Part shown: piece after piece, positions 24,846 through 36,996 of the stretch
Numbering within the stretch: position 1 is the first letter of the stretch
How the letters are laid out: each line of letters starts with the position of its first letter
Source of the DNA: Parapristionchus giblindavisi
Taxonomy: Eukaryota > Nematoda > Chromadorea > Rhabditida > Diplogasteridae
Assembly (NCBI GenBank): GCA_943737045.1
Contig: CALSFV010000344.1
Span: forward strand, 186,001 to 250,000
Direction: 5' to 3'
DNA: 64,000 nucleotides
Made by a program: the position numbers and the translations under genes
The notes under the pieces: generated by a model
The model's input: only the letters and a program-made list of their open reading frames with translations
Databases searched by the model: none
What the model was told of the DNA's origin: nothing

Positions 24846-25707
24846 TCTCCTTTTGCAAATTTTCCTATTTATACTTTATTTTTATTTTCAAAAAAAAACA
24901 TGAATCTTTCACGTATGTTCTAAATGTTCAGAGTATGCCAGTTTGGGGTAAAAATATATTGCAAAATCTATTCTTGAGCTAGGAACAAAGTAGCGAGGTG
25001 TCCAAGCCCGCGAATTCAAAAGGTCTTCTGGTGTTTCCGACAAGTTATACCCCACATTCGTTTTGAATAATAGCTATGATATTGACATAAATATTTGAAA
25101 GAGGACAGTTTATACATTGGGAATAACAGGCATACACTTCTTCATAGTAATCAACGGTTAGAAAATGGATCGATAAATGAGTTAGCAATGAAAAATGAAT
25201 AAATTGAGAATGAGTAAACTGTTCATCACGCATTTGCGCGTGGAGGCGACATTAACGAAAGCATGGCTAACATATGAGAACGAGGCGAATTGATTGATTA
25301 ACAATGTACAGTATGAATGAATGATATCCGTTTGATATGTTCCAGCAATTATTGATTGATGAAAAAATGAAAACTTGAGTAAATGTGTCAAAAAATGTGT
25401 GTATAGAAAAGACAACAGCGGTGCAAATTGAAAAAATGAAAGAGTACTGTACAATTGGAGTTAATGAGATACTATATATTGATTGATTGGATAGATTACG
25501 GTAGGTGTTAGATTCCAGAGGATTGAGAGATGAGTTCAATATGGATCGAGGTTGGATTACAAAGTGTAAAATGTGAAAGTATAATCGCATTCTTAAAACA
25601 AAGTAATGTGAGGGAAAGTAAGGGAAAAGCAAGACTACGACAATGGATCTACAATCCCTAATATCGATTGGAGACTACAGTAACCCATAGCTACAGTAGT
25701 CTATACA
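24846..25707. other. Intergenic after tRNA
   Basis: Nothing gene-like. A weak tRNA-Leu-like string lies near 24985-25045. Hydrophobic open frames on the - strand at 25182-25632 have no splice support. Confidence 0.5.
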
Positions 25708-28700
25708 CTACTTAGCTTCATTATTAACAACAATAGAAGAAGAGATAAGAATGATATCATCACTATCAGTATCATCTATATTCTTATCATTTGATCGATC
25801 GATAATTACTTTATTATCTGATCTACTTCTTTCTTCTTCTTCCTTATTCTTATCTTCAACTATGACAAGAACAACATTATCTTCTTTAACTTCTTCTTTA
25901 ACTTCCTTCTTTGTCACAGGAACAGTCACATTTTGAAGAGGATGGATATGAGGCTGAACACGATATATATCGTTCTCATTCAATCTCTATGACATCAACA
26001 TTAATATTCATACAATATACAGTACTCACCCTTCCCTCATTCGCTATATGCTCACGTACCGTAGCCAACTCTTCTTCTTTTACCTCAATTCATTCAGATT
26101 ATAACCATACATATCGTCAAAATTCGCAATACTCAATCAATCGATCAATCAATAATATCTTCTCACATTTGGTCCGACGAGCATATCCAACGATCGATCA
26201 TCATACATGAGATGACGATGAACAACATGAGTACGGAAGGACTTCCTGAAGGGAAAACAGGGTTACTGTACGTAATCGATAATCGGTGTTGACACAGTAA
26301 TCAATAATCGACTAACCGACTGCTCATGATGAATAGACAAAGAGGACATTGATTCATGTGGACTCCTTCTAAAAAGATTGTATTTTATAAAAAAGTTAAA
26401 AATAATAAAGTCATACCAGGATGTTCCTCTTGCATTCTCTCAATCGTTATCCATACACTATCGATTACTGACTGAAAATAAGAGATATTTTGTATCAAAC
26501 GGTATGCGATTGACTATCAATTGAGTATTCTAATCAAAGTATAAGTAACATCAAATGAAACATTAAAACACTATGCTTTTTCTCATAAAATCATCTTTTC
26601 ATTCTAAATACCTCATATTCTCAATTGTACCTGGAAGTGTGATGTGAGATGACTATCACGAAGATATCGAGAACCAAATGATTCACCACATGCTCTATAA
26701 TTTAATCATTATTTGAGACTCTGGACTGAATTTCAAATCAATCGATCAATCAATAAACGATCCCGAATAAATCAATCAATACCTGCATGAAAATGGTCTA
26801 GTCTTCTTCACAGCAATCGCTGCTCTTTTGGTCACCCCTGGTTTATTGATTAGTCCATGAACTACCTTCTCATGATGCATAACCTCTTTCAGATCTACGA
26901 ATTATTGATTGGAGAGACGATAGATCAATCAAATAAATCAATGATTTAATCACTTACTTGTATAAGTCCTCGGACATCGACTGCACTCCAATAGAGCACC
27001 TGGTCGTGATGATTGAGCATAGTGCTTACTGTAAAAACATACGATCAATAATCAATCAATCAATCAAACTACAGTACACCAAATATCAACCATCCTCATA
27101 CAGTAACCCATATACTCACTCAATGAGATGTTTATCGATCTCGACACAAAACTCAGCACATTTACAGCATTGGTGTCTCGATCGAAGAGCTCTCCATGGT
27201 AATGAACAACTTGAACATGAATGACCCTCATGCTGAATAATAATGAATCATCAAGTATAATGGTGTGACGAGTGCGAGATGATCAGACGATATTTGAAAA
27301 TCTCAGAATACCTCTTTGAGAACATGTCTATGTAGTTGCATGTGACGATCAAAGTGAAGAGGACATTGACCACAAATGAATCTGAATAGAATATAATCTT
27401 ATTCCGATCTATCATGAAATTGTGAACGAGGCTTCCTTTAAATATATCCTAATATGGAAAAATTCAAACACGAAAATGACGGGTACAAGACCCATCATCG
27501 AATCAAGAAAGAACAAAACAGACGATAAAGGAGCAAAGCTTATCAGATAGGATATACAGTAGCGCCGGAAAGTCAAAATACACTTTTTATTTCTGGTGTA
27601 ATTTTGGCGTCAGTTGATATATCATGCTGCAACTTGTACATGATGTACCCACAGTATGTACGTATTCGATCCTCTTATAAGGTCTCACGGGCCTTTCTGG
27701 TTATTGCATAGTGATGACGCAACCGAACAACATTTCATCGAAAATTCATTATTCTTTCAGGGATTTTTTCGTACTTGTCAAACTTCGTGAGAGTTGAGAG
27801 AACTACAAGGCCTATCCAGGAAAAAAAATTCAGGTTGCTGCGAATTCGGGTATTGGCTGCAGAGTTGCTGCAATTTCGCGGTCGCAAAATCATATCTCGG
27901 CTTCTAGAAGAGATTGAAACGCGTTCAAAGCAGCAAACTGATTCTCTTGGTGATTCCTGATGATACTGTAAGTATGGTAGAGCTAGCTCATCATTCATCT
28001 TCATGGATCGGAAAAGTCACTTTTTTACAAGACCCAACTTTGAAAAATCACAATTCTGAGGGCAGATCTTGTAAAAATCTGGTCTTTGGATAGGAATGTA
28101 GAAAATATATTAATTAATCGTTTCCCCGCTTTTTAGAGCGATTGCTAATCTTTCTTGCCTGCGGCAGTCGATTATCTGAAGGATAGTCGTTTACGCCGCG
28201 CTCCCTTCTCATCTCGCGACCCGTACACATCTCTAGGCTTTTCACACTGCTCAACGAGCTTTGATAGATGAAATCATTCTAAAACGTATTGTCGCTAATC
28301 CTGAACATCATTGTCTATAAATGAAAGCAGTTTTGATCTTCTTTGATCGAATGAAACAACTTTTCATCATGATTTTGAACAAAATTTGACGAAAAATGAG
28401 CAAAGATCAAAGATCAAATATCGAAAACACAAAGATCACAGACCAAAAACTGGATTCATACAGTGTCTCTCTATTCTGACTAATCAAATCACTAAAAGCG
28501 GCTAAATCGTCATTGAGCAGTGTGAAAAGGCTTGAGATGTGTACGGATCGCGAGATGAGAAGGGAGCTCGTCCTAAAGGACTATCCTTCAGATAATCGAC
28601 TGCCGCAGGCAAGAAAGATTAGCAATCGCTCTAAAAAGCGGGGAAACGATTAATTAATATATTTTCTACATTCCTATCCAAAAACCAGATTTTTACAAGA

Positions 28701-30838
28701 TCCGCCCTCAGAATTGTGATTTTTCAAAGTTGGGTCTTGTAAAAAGTGACTTTTTCGATCCATGAAGATGAATGATGATCTAGCTCTCCCATACTTACAG
28801 GATCATCAGGAATCACCAAGAGAATCAATTTACTACTTTGAACGCGTTTCAATCTCTTCTAGAAGCCGATATATGATTTTGCGACCGCGAAATTGCAGCA
28901 ACTCTGCAGCCAATACCCGAATTCGCAGCAACCTGAAATTTTTTTCCTGGATAGGCCTTGTAGTTCTCTCAACTCTCACGAAGTTTGACAAGTACGAAAA
29001 AATCCCTGAAAGAATAATGAATTTTCGAAAAAGTGTTGTTCGGTTGCGTCATCACTATGCAATAACCAGAAAGGCCCGTGAGACCTTATAAGAGGATCGA
29101 ATACGTACATACTGTGGGTACATCATGTACAAGTTGCAGCTTGATATATCAACTGACGCCAAAATTACACCAGAAATAAAAAGTGTATTTTGACTTTACG
29201 GCGCTACTGTATAACAAATCAATAAATGAATAAATAGTATACATACTTTCCTTTCTTATCTCCTTGTCTCCATACATCAACATCGTCAATCTTCTTCTTT
29301 CTCTTCAATTGACATTTCTGTAATACAACTCTTATTAACTATCATATATCAAAGTCATTTCAATGACTGTAAATGAGATCAAATAGATATAAACGTTAGT
29401 ACATGATAAAAGAATAGTTCACAATTGGAATATCTATCGAATACAAATAGAACTTGAAAAGAATAATTATTCTTATACATATGATACGGTTAACACAATA
29501 AAATCAAAAATTGAAAACTTGTCGAGTACAATAAATTACTTTACATCTAAAATAATCAATAATTGCTCCCACCTGAATCACTCCCTCTTTGATGATTGAT
29601 CTACATATAGTGGATGGTGCTGATGGACCAGATATACTATTGTCATCTGTAATCAATTACAACATTATCGATTTATTGATTTTCTAGTGATAATTTTTAC
29701 GATGTTTATAGCACAAAATCGTCGACTTCTTATCATTTCTTTGATAATATCATTATCACTACAATGTGTCCATAACAGATATAAATATTGATATAACCCA
29801 CATTTTGAGATACAAATATTCAATAAACATGAGATAATTCTAGTAGCCTGGTTCACATATAAAACATAAATATTGATTGATCTTACATACCTCGACTAGT
29901 CTCATCAGAATCATCATCACTTTCATGAGAAGACATTGATGAATTGGATGATTGAGAGAAGAGAAGTTTACGAACTGATACAGTATTCTCTTCGATTAAT
30001 CTATAATATACTTTATATATTCTCAATTACCAATCATATCATCATCCCAATCAATATCGTTTATTATAATAACATCATAAGGTATTATACACCAATAGAT
30101 TGAATTGATAGATTGAATTGATAAAGTGCCCACCACTACTTTTAGCTTATATTTAGCATCGAATATTTCACATTGACAATGACACCAAATGAATTTTCAA
30201 CGGTTAATTCAATTTACTGAGACTACACCTTACATTGAAATCACTACTCCAAAAGAAATTTATTGAAATATTATTGAAACAATAGGTATATTTAGACAAA
30301 TCATCATTTGAAATCAATATCATAATGAATGACTACAGTACCTTCGAGATAATCCAGTGAATTGTCCTTCATCTTGAACTCTTCGAGTTACAGCAGAGAA
30401 TATATCATCATATCGTTCATCTGACTTTGCTACTCTTTCTGCTCTCACTCGTTGACGAGTAGCGTATACATGACTGAATACAGATCAAAGATCAAAGATC
30501 AAAGATTACCAAGACCATTCTAGTTTCATCATATAGTCTAGACACAATGACTACTTTCATTGTTTGATCATGTGAGATTGATGGAGGGGTCTATCCCATC
30601 TCTCTTTCTCTCTGATACTCTTTACCATTTCAATGAAAGGACGAATAGATGAATCAATGAACAGAATAAACTTATAATAGACACAGTTCTTTCTTCACAC
30701 TAACTGGTAAAGTACAAATTGTCATAGACCATTTACTTTAAACTATTACCCTCTATTCTCCAACTCAGTATTCACTATTTGCTTACTTCAACCAATCAAT
30801 AAGTTCTTCCAATCCACTCACCCTACTACTGGTGCCAT
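25708..30838 (-). CDS. C2H2 zinc-finger protein, five fingers
   Basis: Fifteen exons (30838-30822, 30473-30342, 30000-29891, 29646-29573, 29317-29247, 27381-27312, 27232-27120, 27028-26958, 26894-26783, 26694-26631, 26471-26417, 26368-26317, 26245-26167, 26083-26030, 25986-25708) join in phase to 450 residues. The first exon is only 17 bp. An N-terminal region with a Ser/Asp-rich patch precedes fingers FICGQCPLHFDRHMQLHRH, CCKCAEF...HLIDKH, LECSRCPRTY...HHEKVVH, FSCRACGESF...HLTSH and NQCPLCLF...HVVHRH; the linkers are not the TGEKP type. The tail is acidic. It is probably a nuclear nucleic-acid-binding protein; I cannot match it to a named gene. Intron 5 is 1865 bp because a foldback transposon sits in it. 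Exon 14 uses a TTGAG acceptor. Confidence 0.85.
27557..29209. mobile_element. Tc1/mariner-like foldback element with ~700 bp inverted repeats
   Basis: The ends CAGTAGCGCCGGAAAG and its complement are flanked by TA. The left arm (27557 to about 28254) and right arm (about 28512-29209) are near-identical inverted copies; a 257 bp centre holds GATCAAA repeats. Each arm carries the same 89-109 codon open frame (27735-28004 - and 28762-29091 +), but these are mirror images and not a recognisable transposase. It is non-autonomous and lies in an intron of the C2H2 gene. Confidence 0.9.
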
Positions 30839-32201
30839 GTACAAATGTATCGATTGAATGGACGACGATTATCGATTACTTTCCAACTTGATTACAGTAT
30901 TCCAAAGTCAATGGATGGGATAGATTACGGTAGACGCCTATTTAGGCGCCTATATTGTAGCCATCGACTAATAGGAGAGCCATCGTCCCCAAACGGATTG
31001 TAGTACAAATATGAAACTGAAAAGAGATGAATTGATCTTAGAGTCCGCCATTACATTCGTGCAAAGTGTGCCAATTTCATCAAAACTTGAAATTAGATCG
31101 AATAGACGGAGGGAAAGAATGAAAAAAGAACGAACAAGCGTGAACTTTAAACAGCAAAAGAAACTCCATTATGTTGGATAAAAAGAGGAACATATGAAGA
31201 ACATAGCCATAGAGGAAAAAATCAAACATAAACGAGGAAGAGCAAAAAAAAGAGATGAATTGAACAGAGAGAAAGAAAAAGAGAATGGGCCATCAGCCGA
31301 ACCCAAATAGAGTGGAATAGAGATAGAGACGATAAGAAGAGATAGAGAGTAGAATACAACGATACACTTCTAGAAGAAGAAGAAGAAGAATGGGTGAGGG
31401 AGTATGATTACCAGATGACATGGGGGGGAGATAGATAGGGAGAGAGAGAGAGTAGATGGAGGCGAGAAAGGCATAACACGAGGTTATTAGACAAGCCCCT
31501 CTCTGCCATCTCTGGTCGATATCAATTGATTCAGAATTGAAGTATAATAAGAATATGGTGAGAGAAATTGAGAGTGCGCTTTTTACAACATACATGAAAG
31601 CGCGCTTACATACGAAAGAACGAAGAGAAATAAAGTGGAACGATAAAGAACGAAGGAAAATCGTTCACACAATCTATTCTATTCTCCCTCTCTCCACTCT
31701 CTCTCTCACTTACCAGTTCTCTTATCTATCAAATATCGAGAAAACTATCGCTGAAAATCGAGACGTGCGCTGTGAAATTCCCCAGCTGTGTAACAGCTGG
31801 TAAACAGCACAAGTCCGACTCCGCCCTTTCTCCCCTTACTTTCACTTCCACGGGCACGGGGGCGGCTGCACCGACCCACATGTCCAAAAAATGGCGAATA
31901 AGCAAAGATAAATACAGGAAGTCTATTTGGAAACGAGATCAGCCAGCTAATTTGAGCGTAATATCAGGGGAAAATTACCGAAATCAGGGAAAAAACTTGA
32001 CAATCAGGCAAAATTTGAATTCCTGAATCACGTCACACACCTTTCTACTGTAGAATTTGAATCCCTGAATCACGTCTCGAATACTTTTGTAAGTTGAATA
32101 GTCCAACTCTCTGGCACTTTGCCAAATTTTGTTGAAAAACTATTTAAAATGCTTTTTCCTCATTAAAATGGTTTTTATTTATAATACTCTTTATTTTTCA
32201 G
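30839..32201. other. Divergent intergenic region, C2H2 gene / RGG gene
   Basis: It holds purine-rich runs (31190-31460), a small hairpin CCAGCTG-CAGCTGG (31782-31800), and a duplicated TTTGAAT.CCTGAATCACGTC word (about 32013 and 32055). Promoters of both genes must be here; I see no clear TATA. Confidence 0.5.
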
Positions 32202-32237
32202 TTGCCTACCCATATTCCGTTCATCTTTCCCTTGTAA

Positions 32238-34609
32238 TGAAAGGCAATTCAACTCCAACCTCGTCGGTAAGGTGTTTAAATGTAGTTTTTTATTATCTGT
32301 TGAGCTGTTAAATTATTGCATCTATTCTCAGAATTATCGTAAGAGGCGAATTTGGTCTGAAGAGGAAGCAGCCTCCGCAGCTGGTCTGATGGATATCAGA
32401 GTGGATGAATATAATGTTGAATATAATGTGAGTATGATCTGTCATTATTTCTTTTCCAGTTTTCTGATGTTATTATTCAGCTTGGCCTGTTTGGTTCGTC
32501 GTCGTTGATTGGATCCCCGGAGATGTCTTCTCAACAGGTAGATATTGTAATTATATTACTGTGTTCACATATGGTACTCAATCCATACTTTACAGTCTAG
32601 CCAAGAGAGGGGTGCGTGCAGCACGTCTGCTAGCTCCGCCCAGAAGACTACTACAGCGCCCTCGTTTCCGTCCGTGCCCAAAGTCCCGCCACCTCCGTCA
32701 GAGAACATTTGGGAGAAGAGGAAGGAGGAAGGCGCGAATGCGGAGAGGGATAGGTGAGTGTATGGGATGGTTTAATGATTGAACAGTTGAACAATAGTAA
32801 TCAACCTTGTATTTTCTGGTTTCAAACTATTTTGATATACAGTTGGGCTTTGTTCACTTGTTAGCGTTTCATTTTTCTTTAGAAAAAATAAAAATTCCAT
32901 TTGATTCTGTCATAGTGTACAGTGTAGACTCTACAATCGGAGAATTCTTTTGGTGATATTTTTATTTTAAAAAAATGTTTTTAATTGATATCTTTGTTTT
33001 AGAGCAGCCACGCGTGGCCACCGACCGATACACCACGACGCGATTCAACAGCACTTCTCCAGTGCCGCCGAAGCTGCAACCATGCGAGTCGATAAGGTGA
33101 GTAGATACTGTAACGGTACTGTTTCTCGAGTACGGTAGCTTGAATATTTGAGGGATACTGTAGACTGAAGGTTGATGGTTCCTGTACTTTGAAATATTGT
33201 AGCCTGCCCTGAATCAAGAAGGATCTATCTCATTTTTTTCCTTTTCTGAAGACCCTGTAATTGTTTGAAGCGTCTTGTTGTTACCTATTTCATTCGTAAT
33301 TTACGCTCTTTAGGACTCCACTCGCAAGCCTGCCGATGTGGACTTTACACGCGTCGCGCTGCATGCGCGTCGCGGTCCGATCGTGAACGATGTCCGCGCG
33401 CGCGCTCCAGGAGACGGAGGGCGAGGATGCGGTGGCGCTGGTACGCCCGCGTCAACGACCCTCGAATATCTCACGCGGAAACGATGAAGGCTATCGGCAG
33501 CAGAGAGATTATGAGCAGAGGCCTGATTACGGTAGGTTGTCATCTCTATTAGAAAAACCTTTTGGAGGCTTGAAAGGAAGGCCAATGGTCTGTTCATGTC
33601 GCGCACTATTTCTTTTCGTTGTGATATGTGGCAGCGAGAGATAATAGTGCGTTCAAAGGCACACCTCGAGCTAATTTGAAACTCCGCTCTGGCAATGGTC
33701 TCTCGCTTTTTTTACCTACATGAGAGTGTTACCAGCGCGGAGAGTAGAATTCATACATTAGCGCCTACATGGGGGTGCACCCTGTAAAATTTTGATTCTG
33801 TGGAATGCGCCCTGTAAAAAATGAGATTTAGGCGAAAATTGGAATAAAAAGTGAAAAAGCACCGTTGAATCCATGGAACCCCCCCCCCCCCTGTAAAATT
33901 ATCAATTTTTGTTGGAATGCCCCCTATGGAATCGAGCTCCAGGTACCCCGCCCATGTATGGTAGAATTACCTCGGGGAGTTCCTTTGATAATGAGAGATC
34001 ACAGCAAAGGATGGTTTCTTGCTTTTGCAATTTTAAAATGCATCATATTTTTAAATGCACATTGCTAAAAAGTACTTTGATTATTTAACGTATTCCTTAC
34101 AGATGGATATCAGCATCGCTCGTACGACGGTTCATAGGTGGGCGTGTGAAAATGAAAAATTTTTGCGCATAGCCTTGCTTTCCTATAGGGGCCTTGCGCA
34201 TAGCCTTGCCTCGCCAGAATCGGACAAATTCCAGTCGAATTCGTCAAAAAATAGAAATGCGCACAGCCTTGCCTCCCCCTTGCTCGGTTTGCGCACAGCC
34301 CTTGCCCCAGCGTGCCCACCTATGGCGCCGTTACGAGTGAGTACTACAACTCTCGCGATGGCGGACGCGGATCCTCACGCGGACAACGCGGTTCGGGCGG
34401 CTACTGTCCTCGCAGCGGACGCGGAGGTTATGAGCGGCCCGTGCAGTCAAGATACGATGACAGGAGGAGAATGAGAGGGTGAGTGCAACTTAAAATTGTC
34501 TATGTTTTCACGCATAGACATTTGTTTGTTGCACCGTCAAACGTGTCTTTATTATTTCACATTATGTTGCAGAACCGATGTCATCCTGAATCCGCGCACG
34601 TGCCGTTGA
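32238..34609 (+). CDS. RGG-rich protein, unrecognised family
   Basis: Ten exons (32238-32267, 32332-32427, 32481-32537, 32596-32753, 33003-33096, 33314-33440, 33490-33531, 34103-34121, 34311-34478, 34573-34609) give 275 residues. The middle has a Ser/Pro patch and PPSENIWEKRKEE; the C-terminus has Tyr/Arg repeats (GYRQQRDYEQRPDY) then RGG-type repeats (GGRGSSRGQRGSGG, SGRGGYERP). Such tails usually bind RNA. Exons are GC-rich compared with the flanks. Intron 6 is 49 bp. A 184 bp MITE lies at the exon 8/9 border: the model splices it out using GTACGA (34122) and an acceptor inside the MITE (34310). Read without splicing, the frame stops at once. A start 36 nt after a strong acceptor and AATAAA at 34760 support the ends. 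Confidence 0.7.
33652..33745. mobile_element. Small palindromic element (CTCCGCTCTG type)
   Basis: AAAGGCACACC.CGAGCTAAT, ACTCCGCTCTGGCAATGG and GCGGAGAG match the order of words in the element at 57570-57692. It is in intron 7 of the RGG gene. Confidence 0.6.
33768..33956. mobile_element. MITE with CATGGG ends, copy 1
   Basis: Flanked by TA on both sides. The interior repeats GTGGAATGCGCCCTGTAAAA. It matches the copy at 41916-42099 throughout, apart from a shorter left end and a C12 run. Confidence 0.85.
34137..34320. mobile_element. MITE with GGTGGGCG ends, in the RGG gene exon
   Basis: Inverted ends GGTGGGCGTG and CGTGCCCACC are flanked by TA (34135-34136, 34321-34322). The interior repeats GCGCATAGCCTTGC / GCGCACAGCCTTGC three or four times. 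Taking out the element plus one TA restores a continuous host reading frame, so this is an insertion into coding sequence. Confidence 0.85.
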
Positions 34610-34759
34610 CTTTGTTGCTTTCACCGCCAGTATATCTTCCTTTATATAATACATGGGCCAATTATTGTTCGTTCGAGTTTGGATCTCCCCCTCAACTGTT
34701 TGTGATGTTGATGCCAAACGTTGGGCGGGGAGGTTCGGGCTTGCTCGTTCATATTTAAT

Positions 34760-34765
34760 GAATAA
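34760..34765 (+). terminator. AATAAA poly(A) signal of the RGG gene
   Basis: AATAAA 151 bp after the stop codon, followed by an AT-rich tract. Confidence 0.6.
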
Positions 34766-34989
34766 AGCTACTTACGTAGTATACACCTGATTAGCTCTTT
34801 TATTTCAATTTTGTTTCAATCTTACTTGAATAACATCCTTTTTTTTGAAAATAACTAGAGATCAGATTTCCTTAATAAAATTTTATTTGTTTCTGTCCTT
34901 TGTGTGTTAACCCATACGGAAGAAACGACTGAGATAAGTTGGAGAAAGATGGAAAATTGGATGACGCAGAAAAAGCAGAATATACGAAT

Positions 34990-36110
34990 ACACGCACACC
35001 GCAAGATACTGTAATCACAAGACACGGGGTTGCTGTAGCCATACAGAATGCTGTAGACTACAAGACACATGGTTACTGTAGCCATACAGAATACTATAGT
35101 TTACATGACACAGGGTTACTGTAGACGGACAGAATACTGTACACGGTTATGTAATGGATTACTGTAGCCGGAAAGAATGTTGTAGACTACAAAACACAGG
35201 GTTACTGTAGCCGGACAGAATAAAGTGCACCACAAGATACTGCGTTACTATAGTTCGAATATTTACGGTGAACTGTATAATTGCAGTCAGCTGGTGAGTT
35301 TCTCATAGCGTGCAAGAAGAGAAAGGGAGAAACGTACTGCACAGTTGACATATATAAAAACTAATTTATTCATTTTAGATAACTCGAGCGTACTCACGAT
35401 ATCTACAGTATTCTGTCCGTCTACAGTAACCCATTACATAACCGTGTACAACATACTGTATGTCTTCAGTAACCCATTACATTACCATATACAGTATTCT
35501 ATCCGTCTACAGTAACCCATTACATAACCGTGTACAGTATTCTGTCCGTCTACAGTAACCCATTACATAACCGTGTACAACATACTGTCTGTCTTCAGTA
35601 ACCCATTACATTACCATATACAGTATTCTATCCGGCTACAGTAACCCTGTGTCTTGTTGTCTACAGTATTCTGTCCATCTACAGTAACCCATTACATAAC
35701 CGTGTACAGTATTCTGTCCATCTACAGTAACCCATTACATAACCGTGTACAGTATTCTGTCCATCTACAGTAACCCATTACATAACCGTGTACAGTATTC
35801 TGTCCATCTACAGTAACCCATTACATAACCGTGTACAGTATTCTGTCCATCTACAGTAACCCATTACATAACCGTGTACAGTATTCTGTCCATCTACAGT
35901 AACCCATTACATAACCGTGTACAGTATTCTGTCTGCCTTCAGTAACCCTTTACATTACCATATACAGTATTCTGTCCAGCTACAATAACCCTGTGCCGTA
36001 TAGTCTACAGTATTCTGTCCGTCTACAGTAACCCATTACATTACCATATACAGTATTCTATTCGGCTACAGTAACCCTGGGTCTTGTAGTCTACAGTATT
36101 CTGTATTATA
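34990..36110. repeat. TACTGTAG satellite in two opposed blocks
   Basis: The left block (about 35010-35270) reads GGTTACTGTAGCCGGACAG and AATACTGTAGACTACA; the right block (about 35398-36110) is the reverse complement type (TACAGTATTCTGTCC, CTACAGTAACCCATTAC). They face each other across about 130 bp. Confidence 0.85.
35661..35935. repeat. 43 bp tandem repeat, six to seven near-identical units
   Basis: The most homogeneous part of the satellite. Units begin GTACAGTATTCTGTCC and end CATAACCGT. The near identity implies recent amplification. The units abut directly with no spacers. Confidence 0.92.
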
Positions 36111-36996
36111 AACTCTATCCATTGTGTTATAAACATTTCGTATACCTATCATGATTGTTCCCTTTATTGTTCGTAAATTCGCATTATCTAATATATATAT
36201 CCTCCCCTCTTCGTGTTGTTAGTCTAATCAGTTCCGTTTTATGAATTATGAAGTACTATTCGAAGTCTAATCAAGATGTTTATATATAATTGACAGTTTA
36301 TTTCAGATATTTATTATGTTTTGTATTAATATAATTTAAAATAAACATTTCACTAATTAATTGGTACGAGCAAATAAAAATTCCGACTTGTATTATTTAC
36401 CAATTCAAATTCGCGAGCACTAAACGCAGTAAGTCAGCCGAAAATTAGCCACCCTCTCGTAGTTATGCGGTCGGCTTTCCCGCCCCCGTGCACTTCTTTT
36501 TCCTAGATACTTTCAAGATTTATTCCAACTTCCAAATGAATTAACAATTAATAATAATTATTTAAATGTTTATCGGAATGAATAATACAATCATGAATAA
36601 TAATAACAAGATCGATTGAATAGAGATAGAGATAACATTGTGGGGGTTACTGTACAAGTAGAATATATTTTCTTTGAACGATTATCCAACCGATATAATT
36701 CTTCATAAAGAAACTAACCACTATATAATCTATAATTATGAAAAGAAAGAATAAAGTAAATAAAGTCCATTTGTAATGAGGAGATAAAATATGAGAGTAG
36801 TATTTGGAATGGATAAATATATTGACTAATTGATTATTGAATGAATATAAAATGCAGTCAGTACATTCCCTAGGGGGTCGCAGTGGGGGCCAAGATACAC
36901 ACAAAACACAGTATACACTCTATTATTGATTGATTCAATTCGTTGACGAGATGGGCCTCGAAACGATTCCATTGTAGGTTATGGTAGTTCATCGAT
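36111..36996. other. Intergenic after satellite
   Basis: AT-rich sequence with no gene seen; this is the 3' flank of the bZIP gene. Confidence 0.5.

Noticed and set aside
24985..25045. tRNA-Leu-like string after tRNA-Gln
   Set aside because: D-loop-like and anticodon-like words are present, but there is no acceptor stem and no B box.
27735..29091. 89-109 codon open frames in both arms of the foldback
   Set aside because: They are mirror images of the same DNA; differences between them do not favour silent changes and no transposase motif is visible.
34055..34474. 139-codon + strand open frame
   Set aside because: It crosses the MITE and runs in a different frame from the RGG-rich tail.
35661..35935. 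Regular 43 bp repeats that look like a CRISPR array
   Set aside because: Units abut with no unique spacers, the genome is eukaryotic, and the repeat is part of a wider degenerate satellite.
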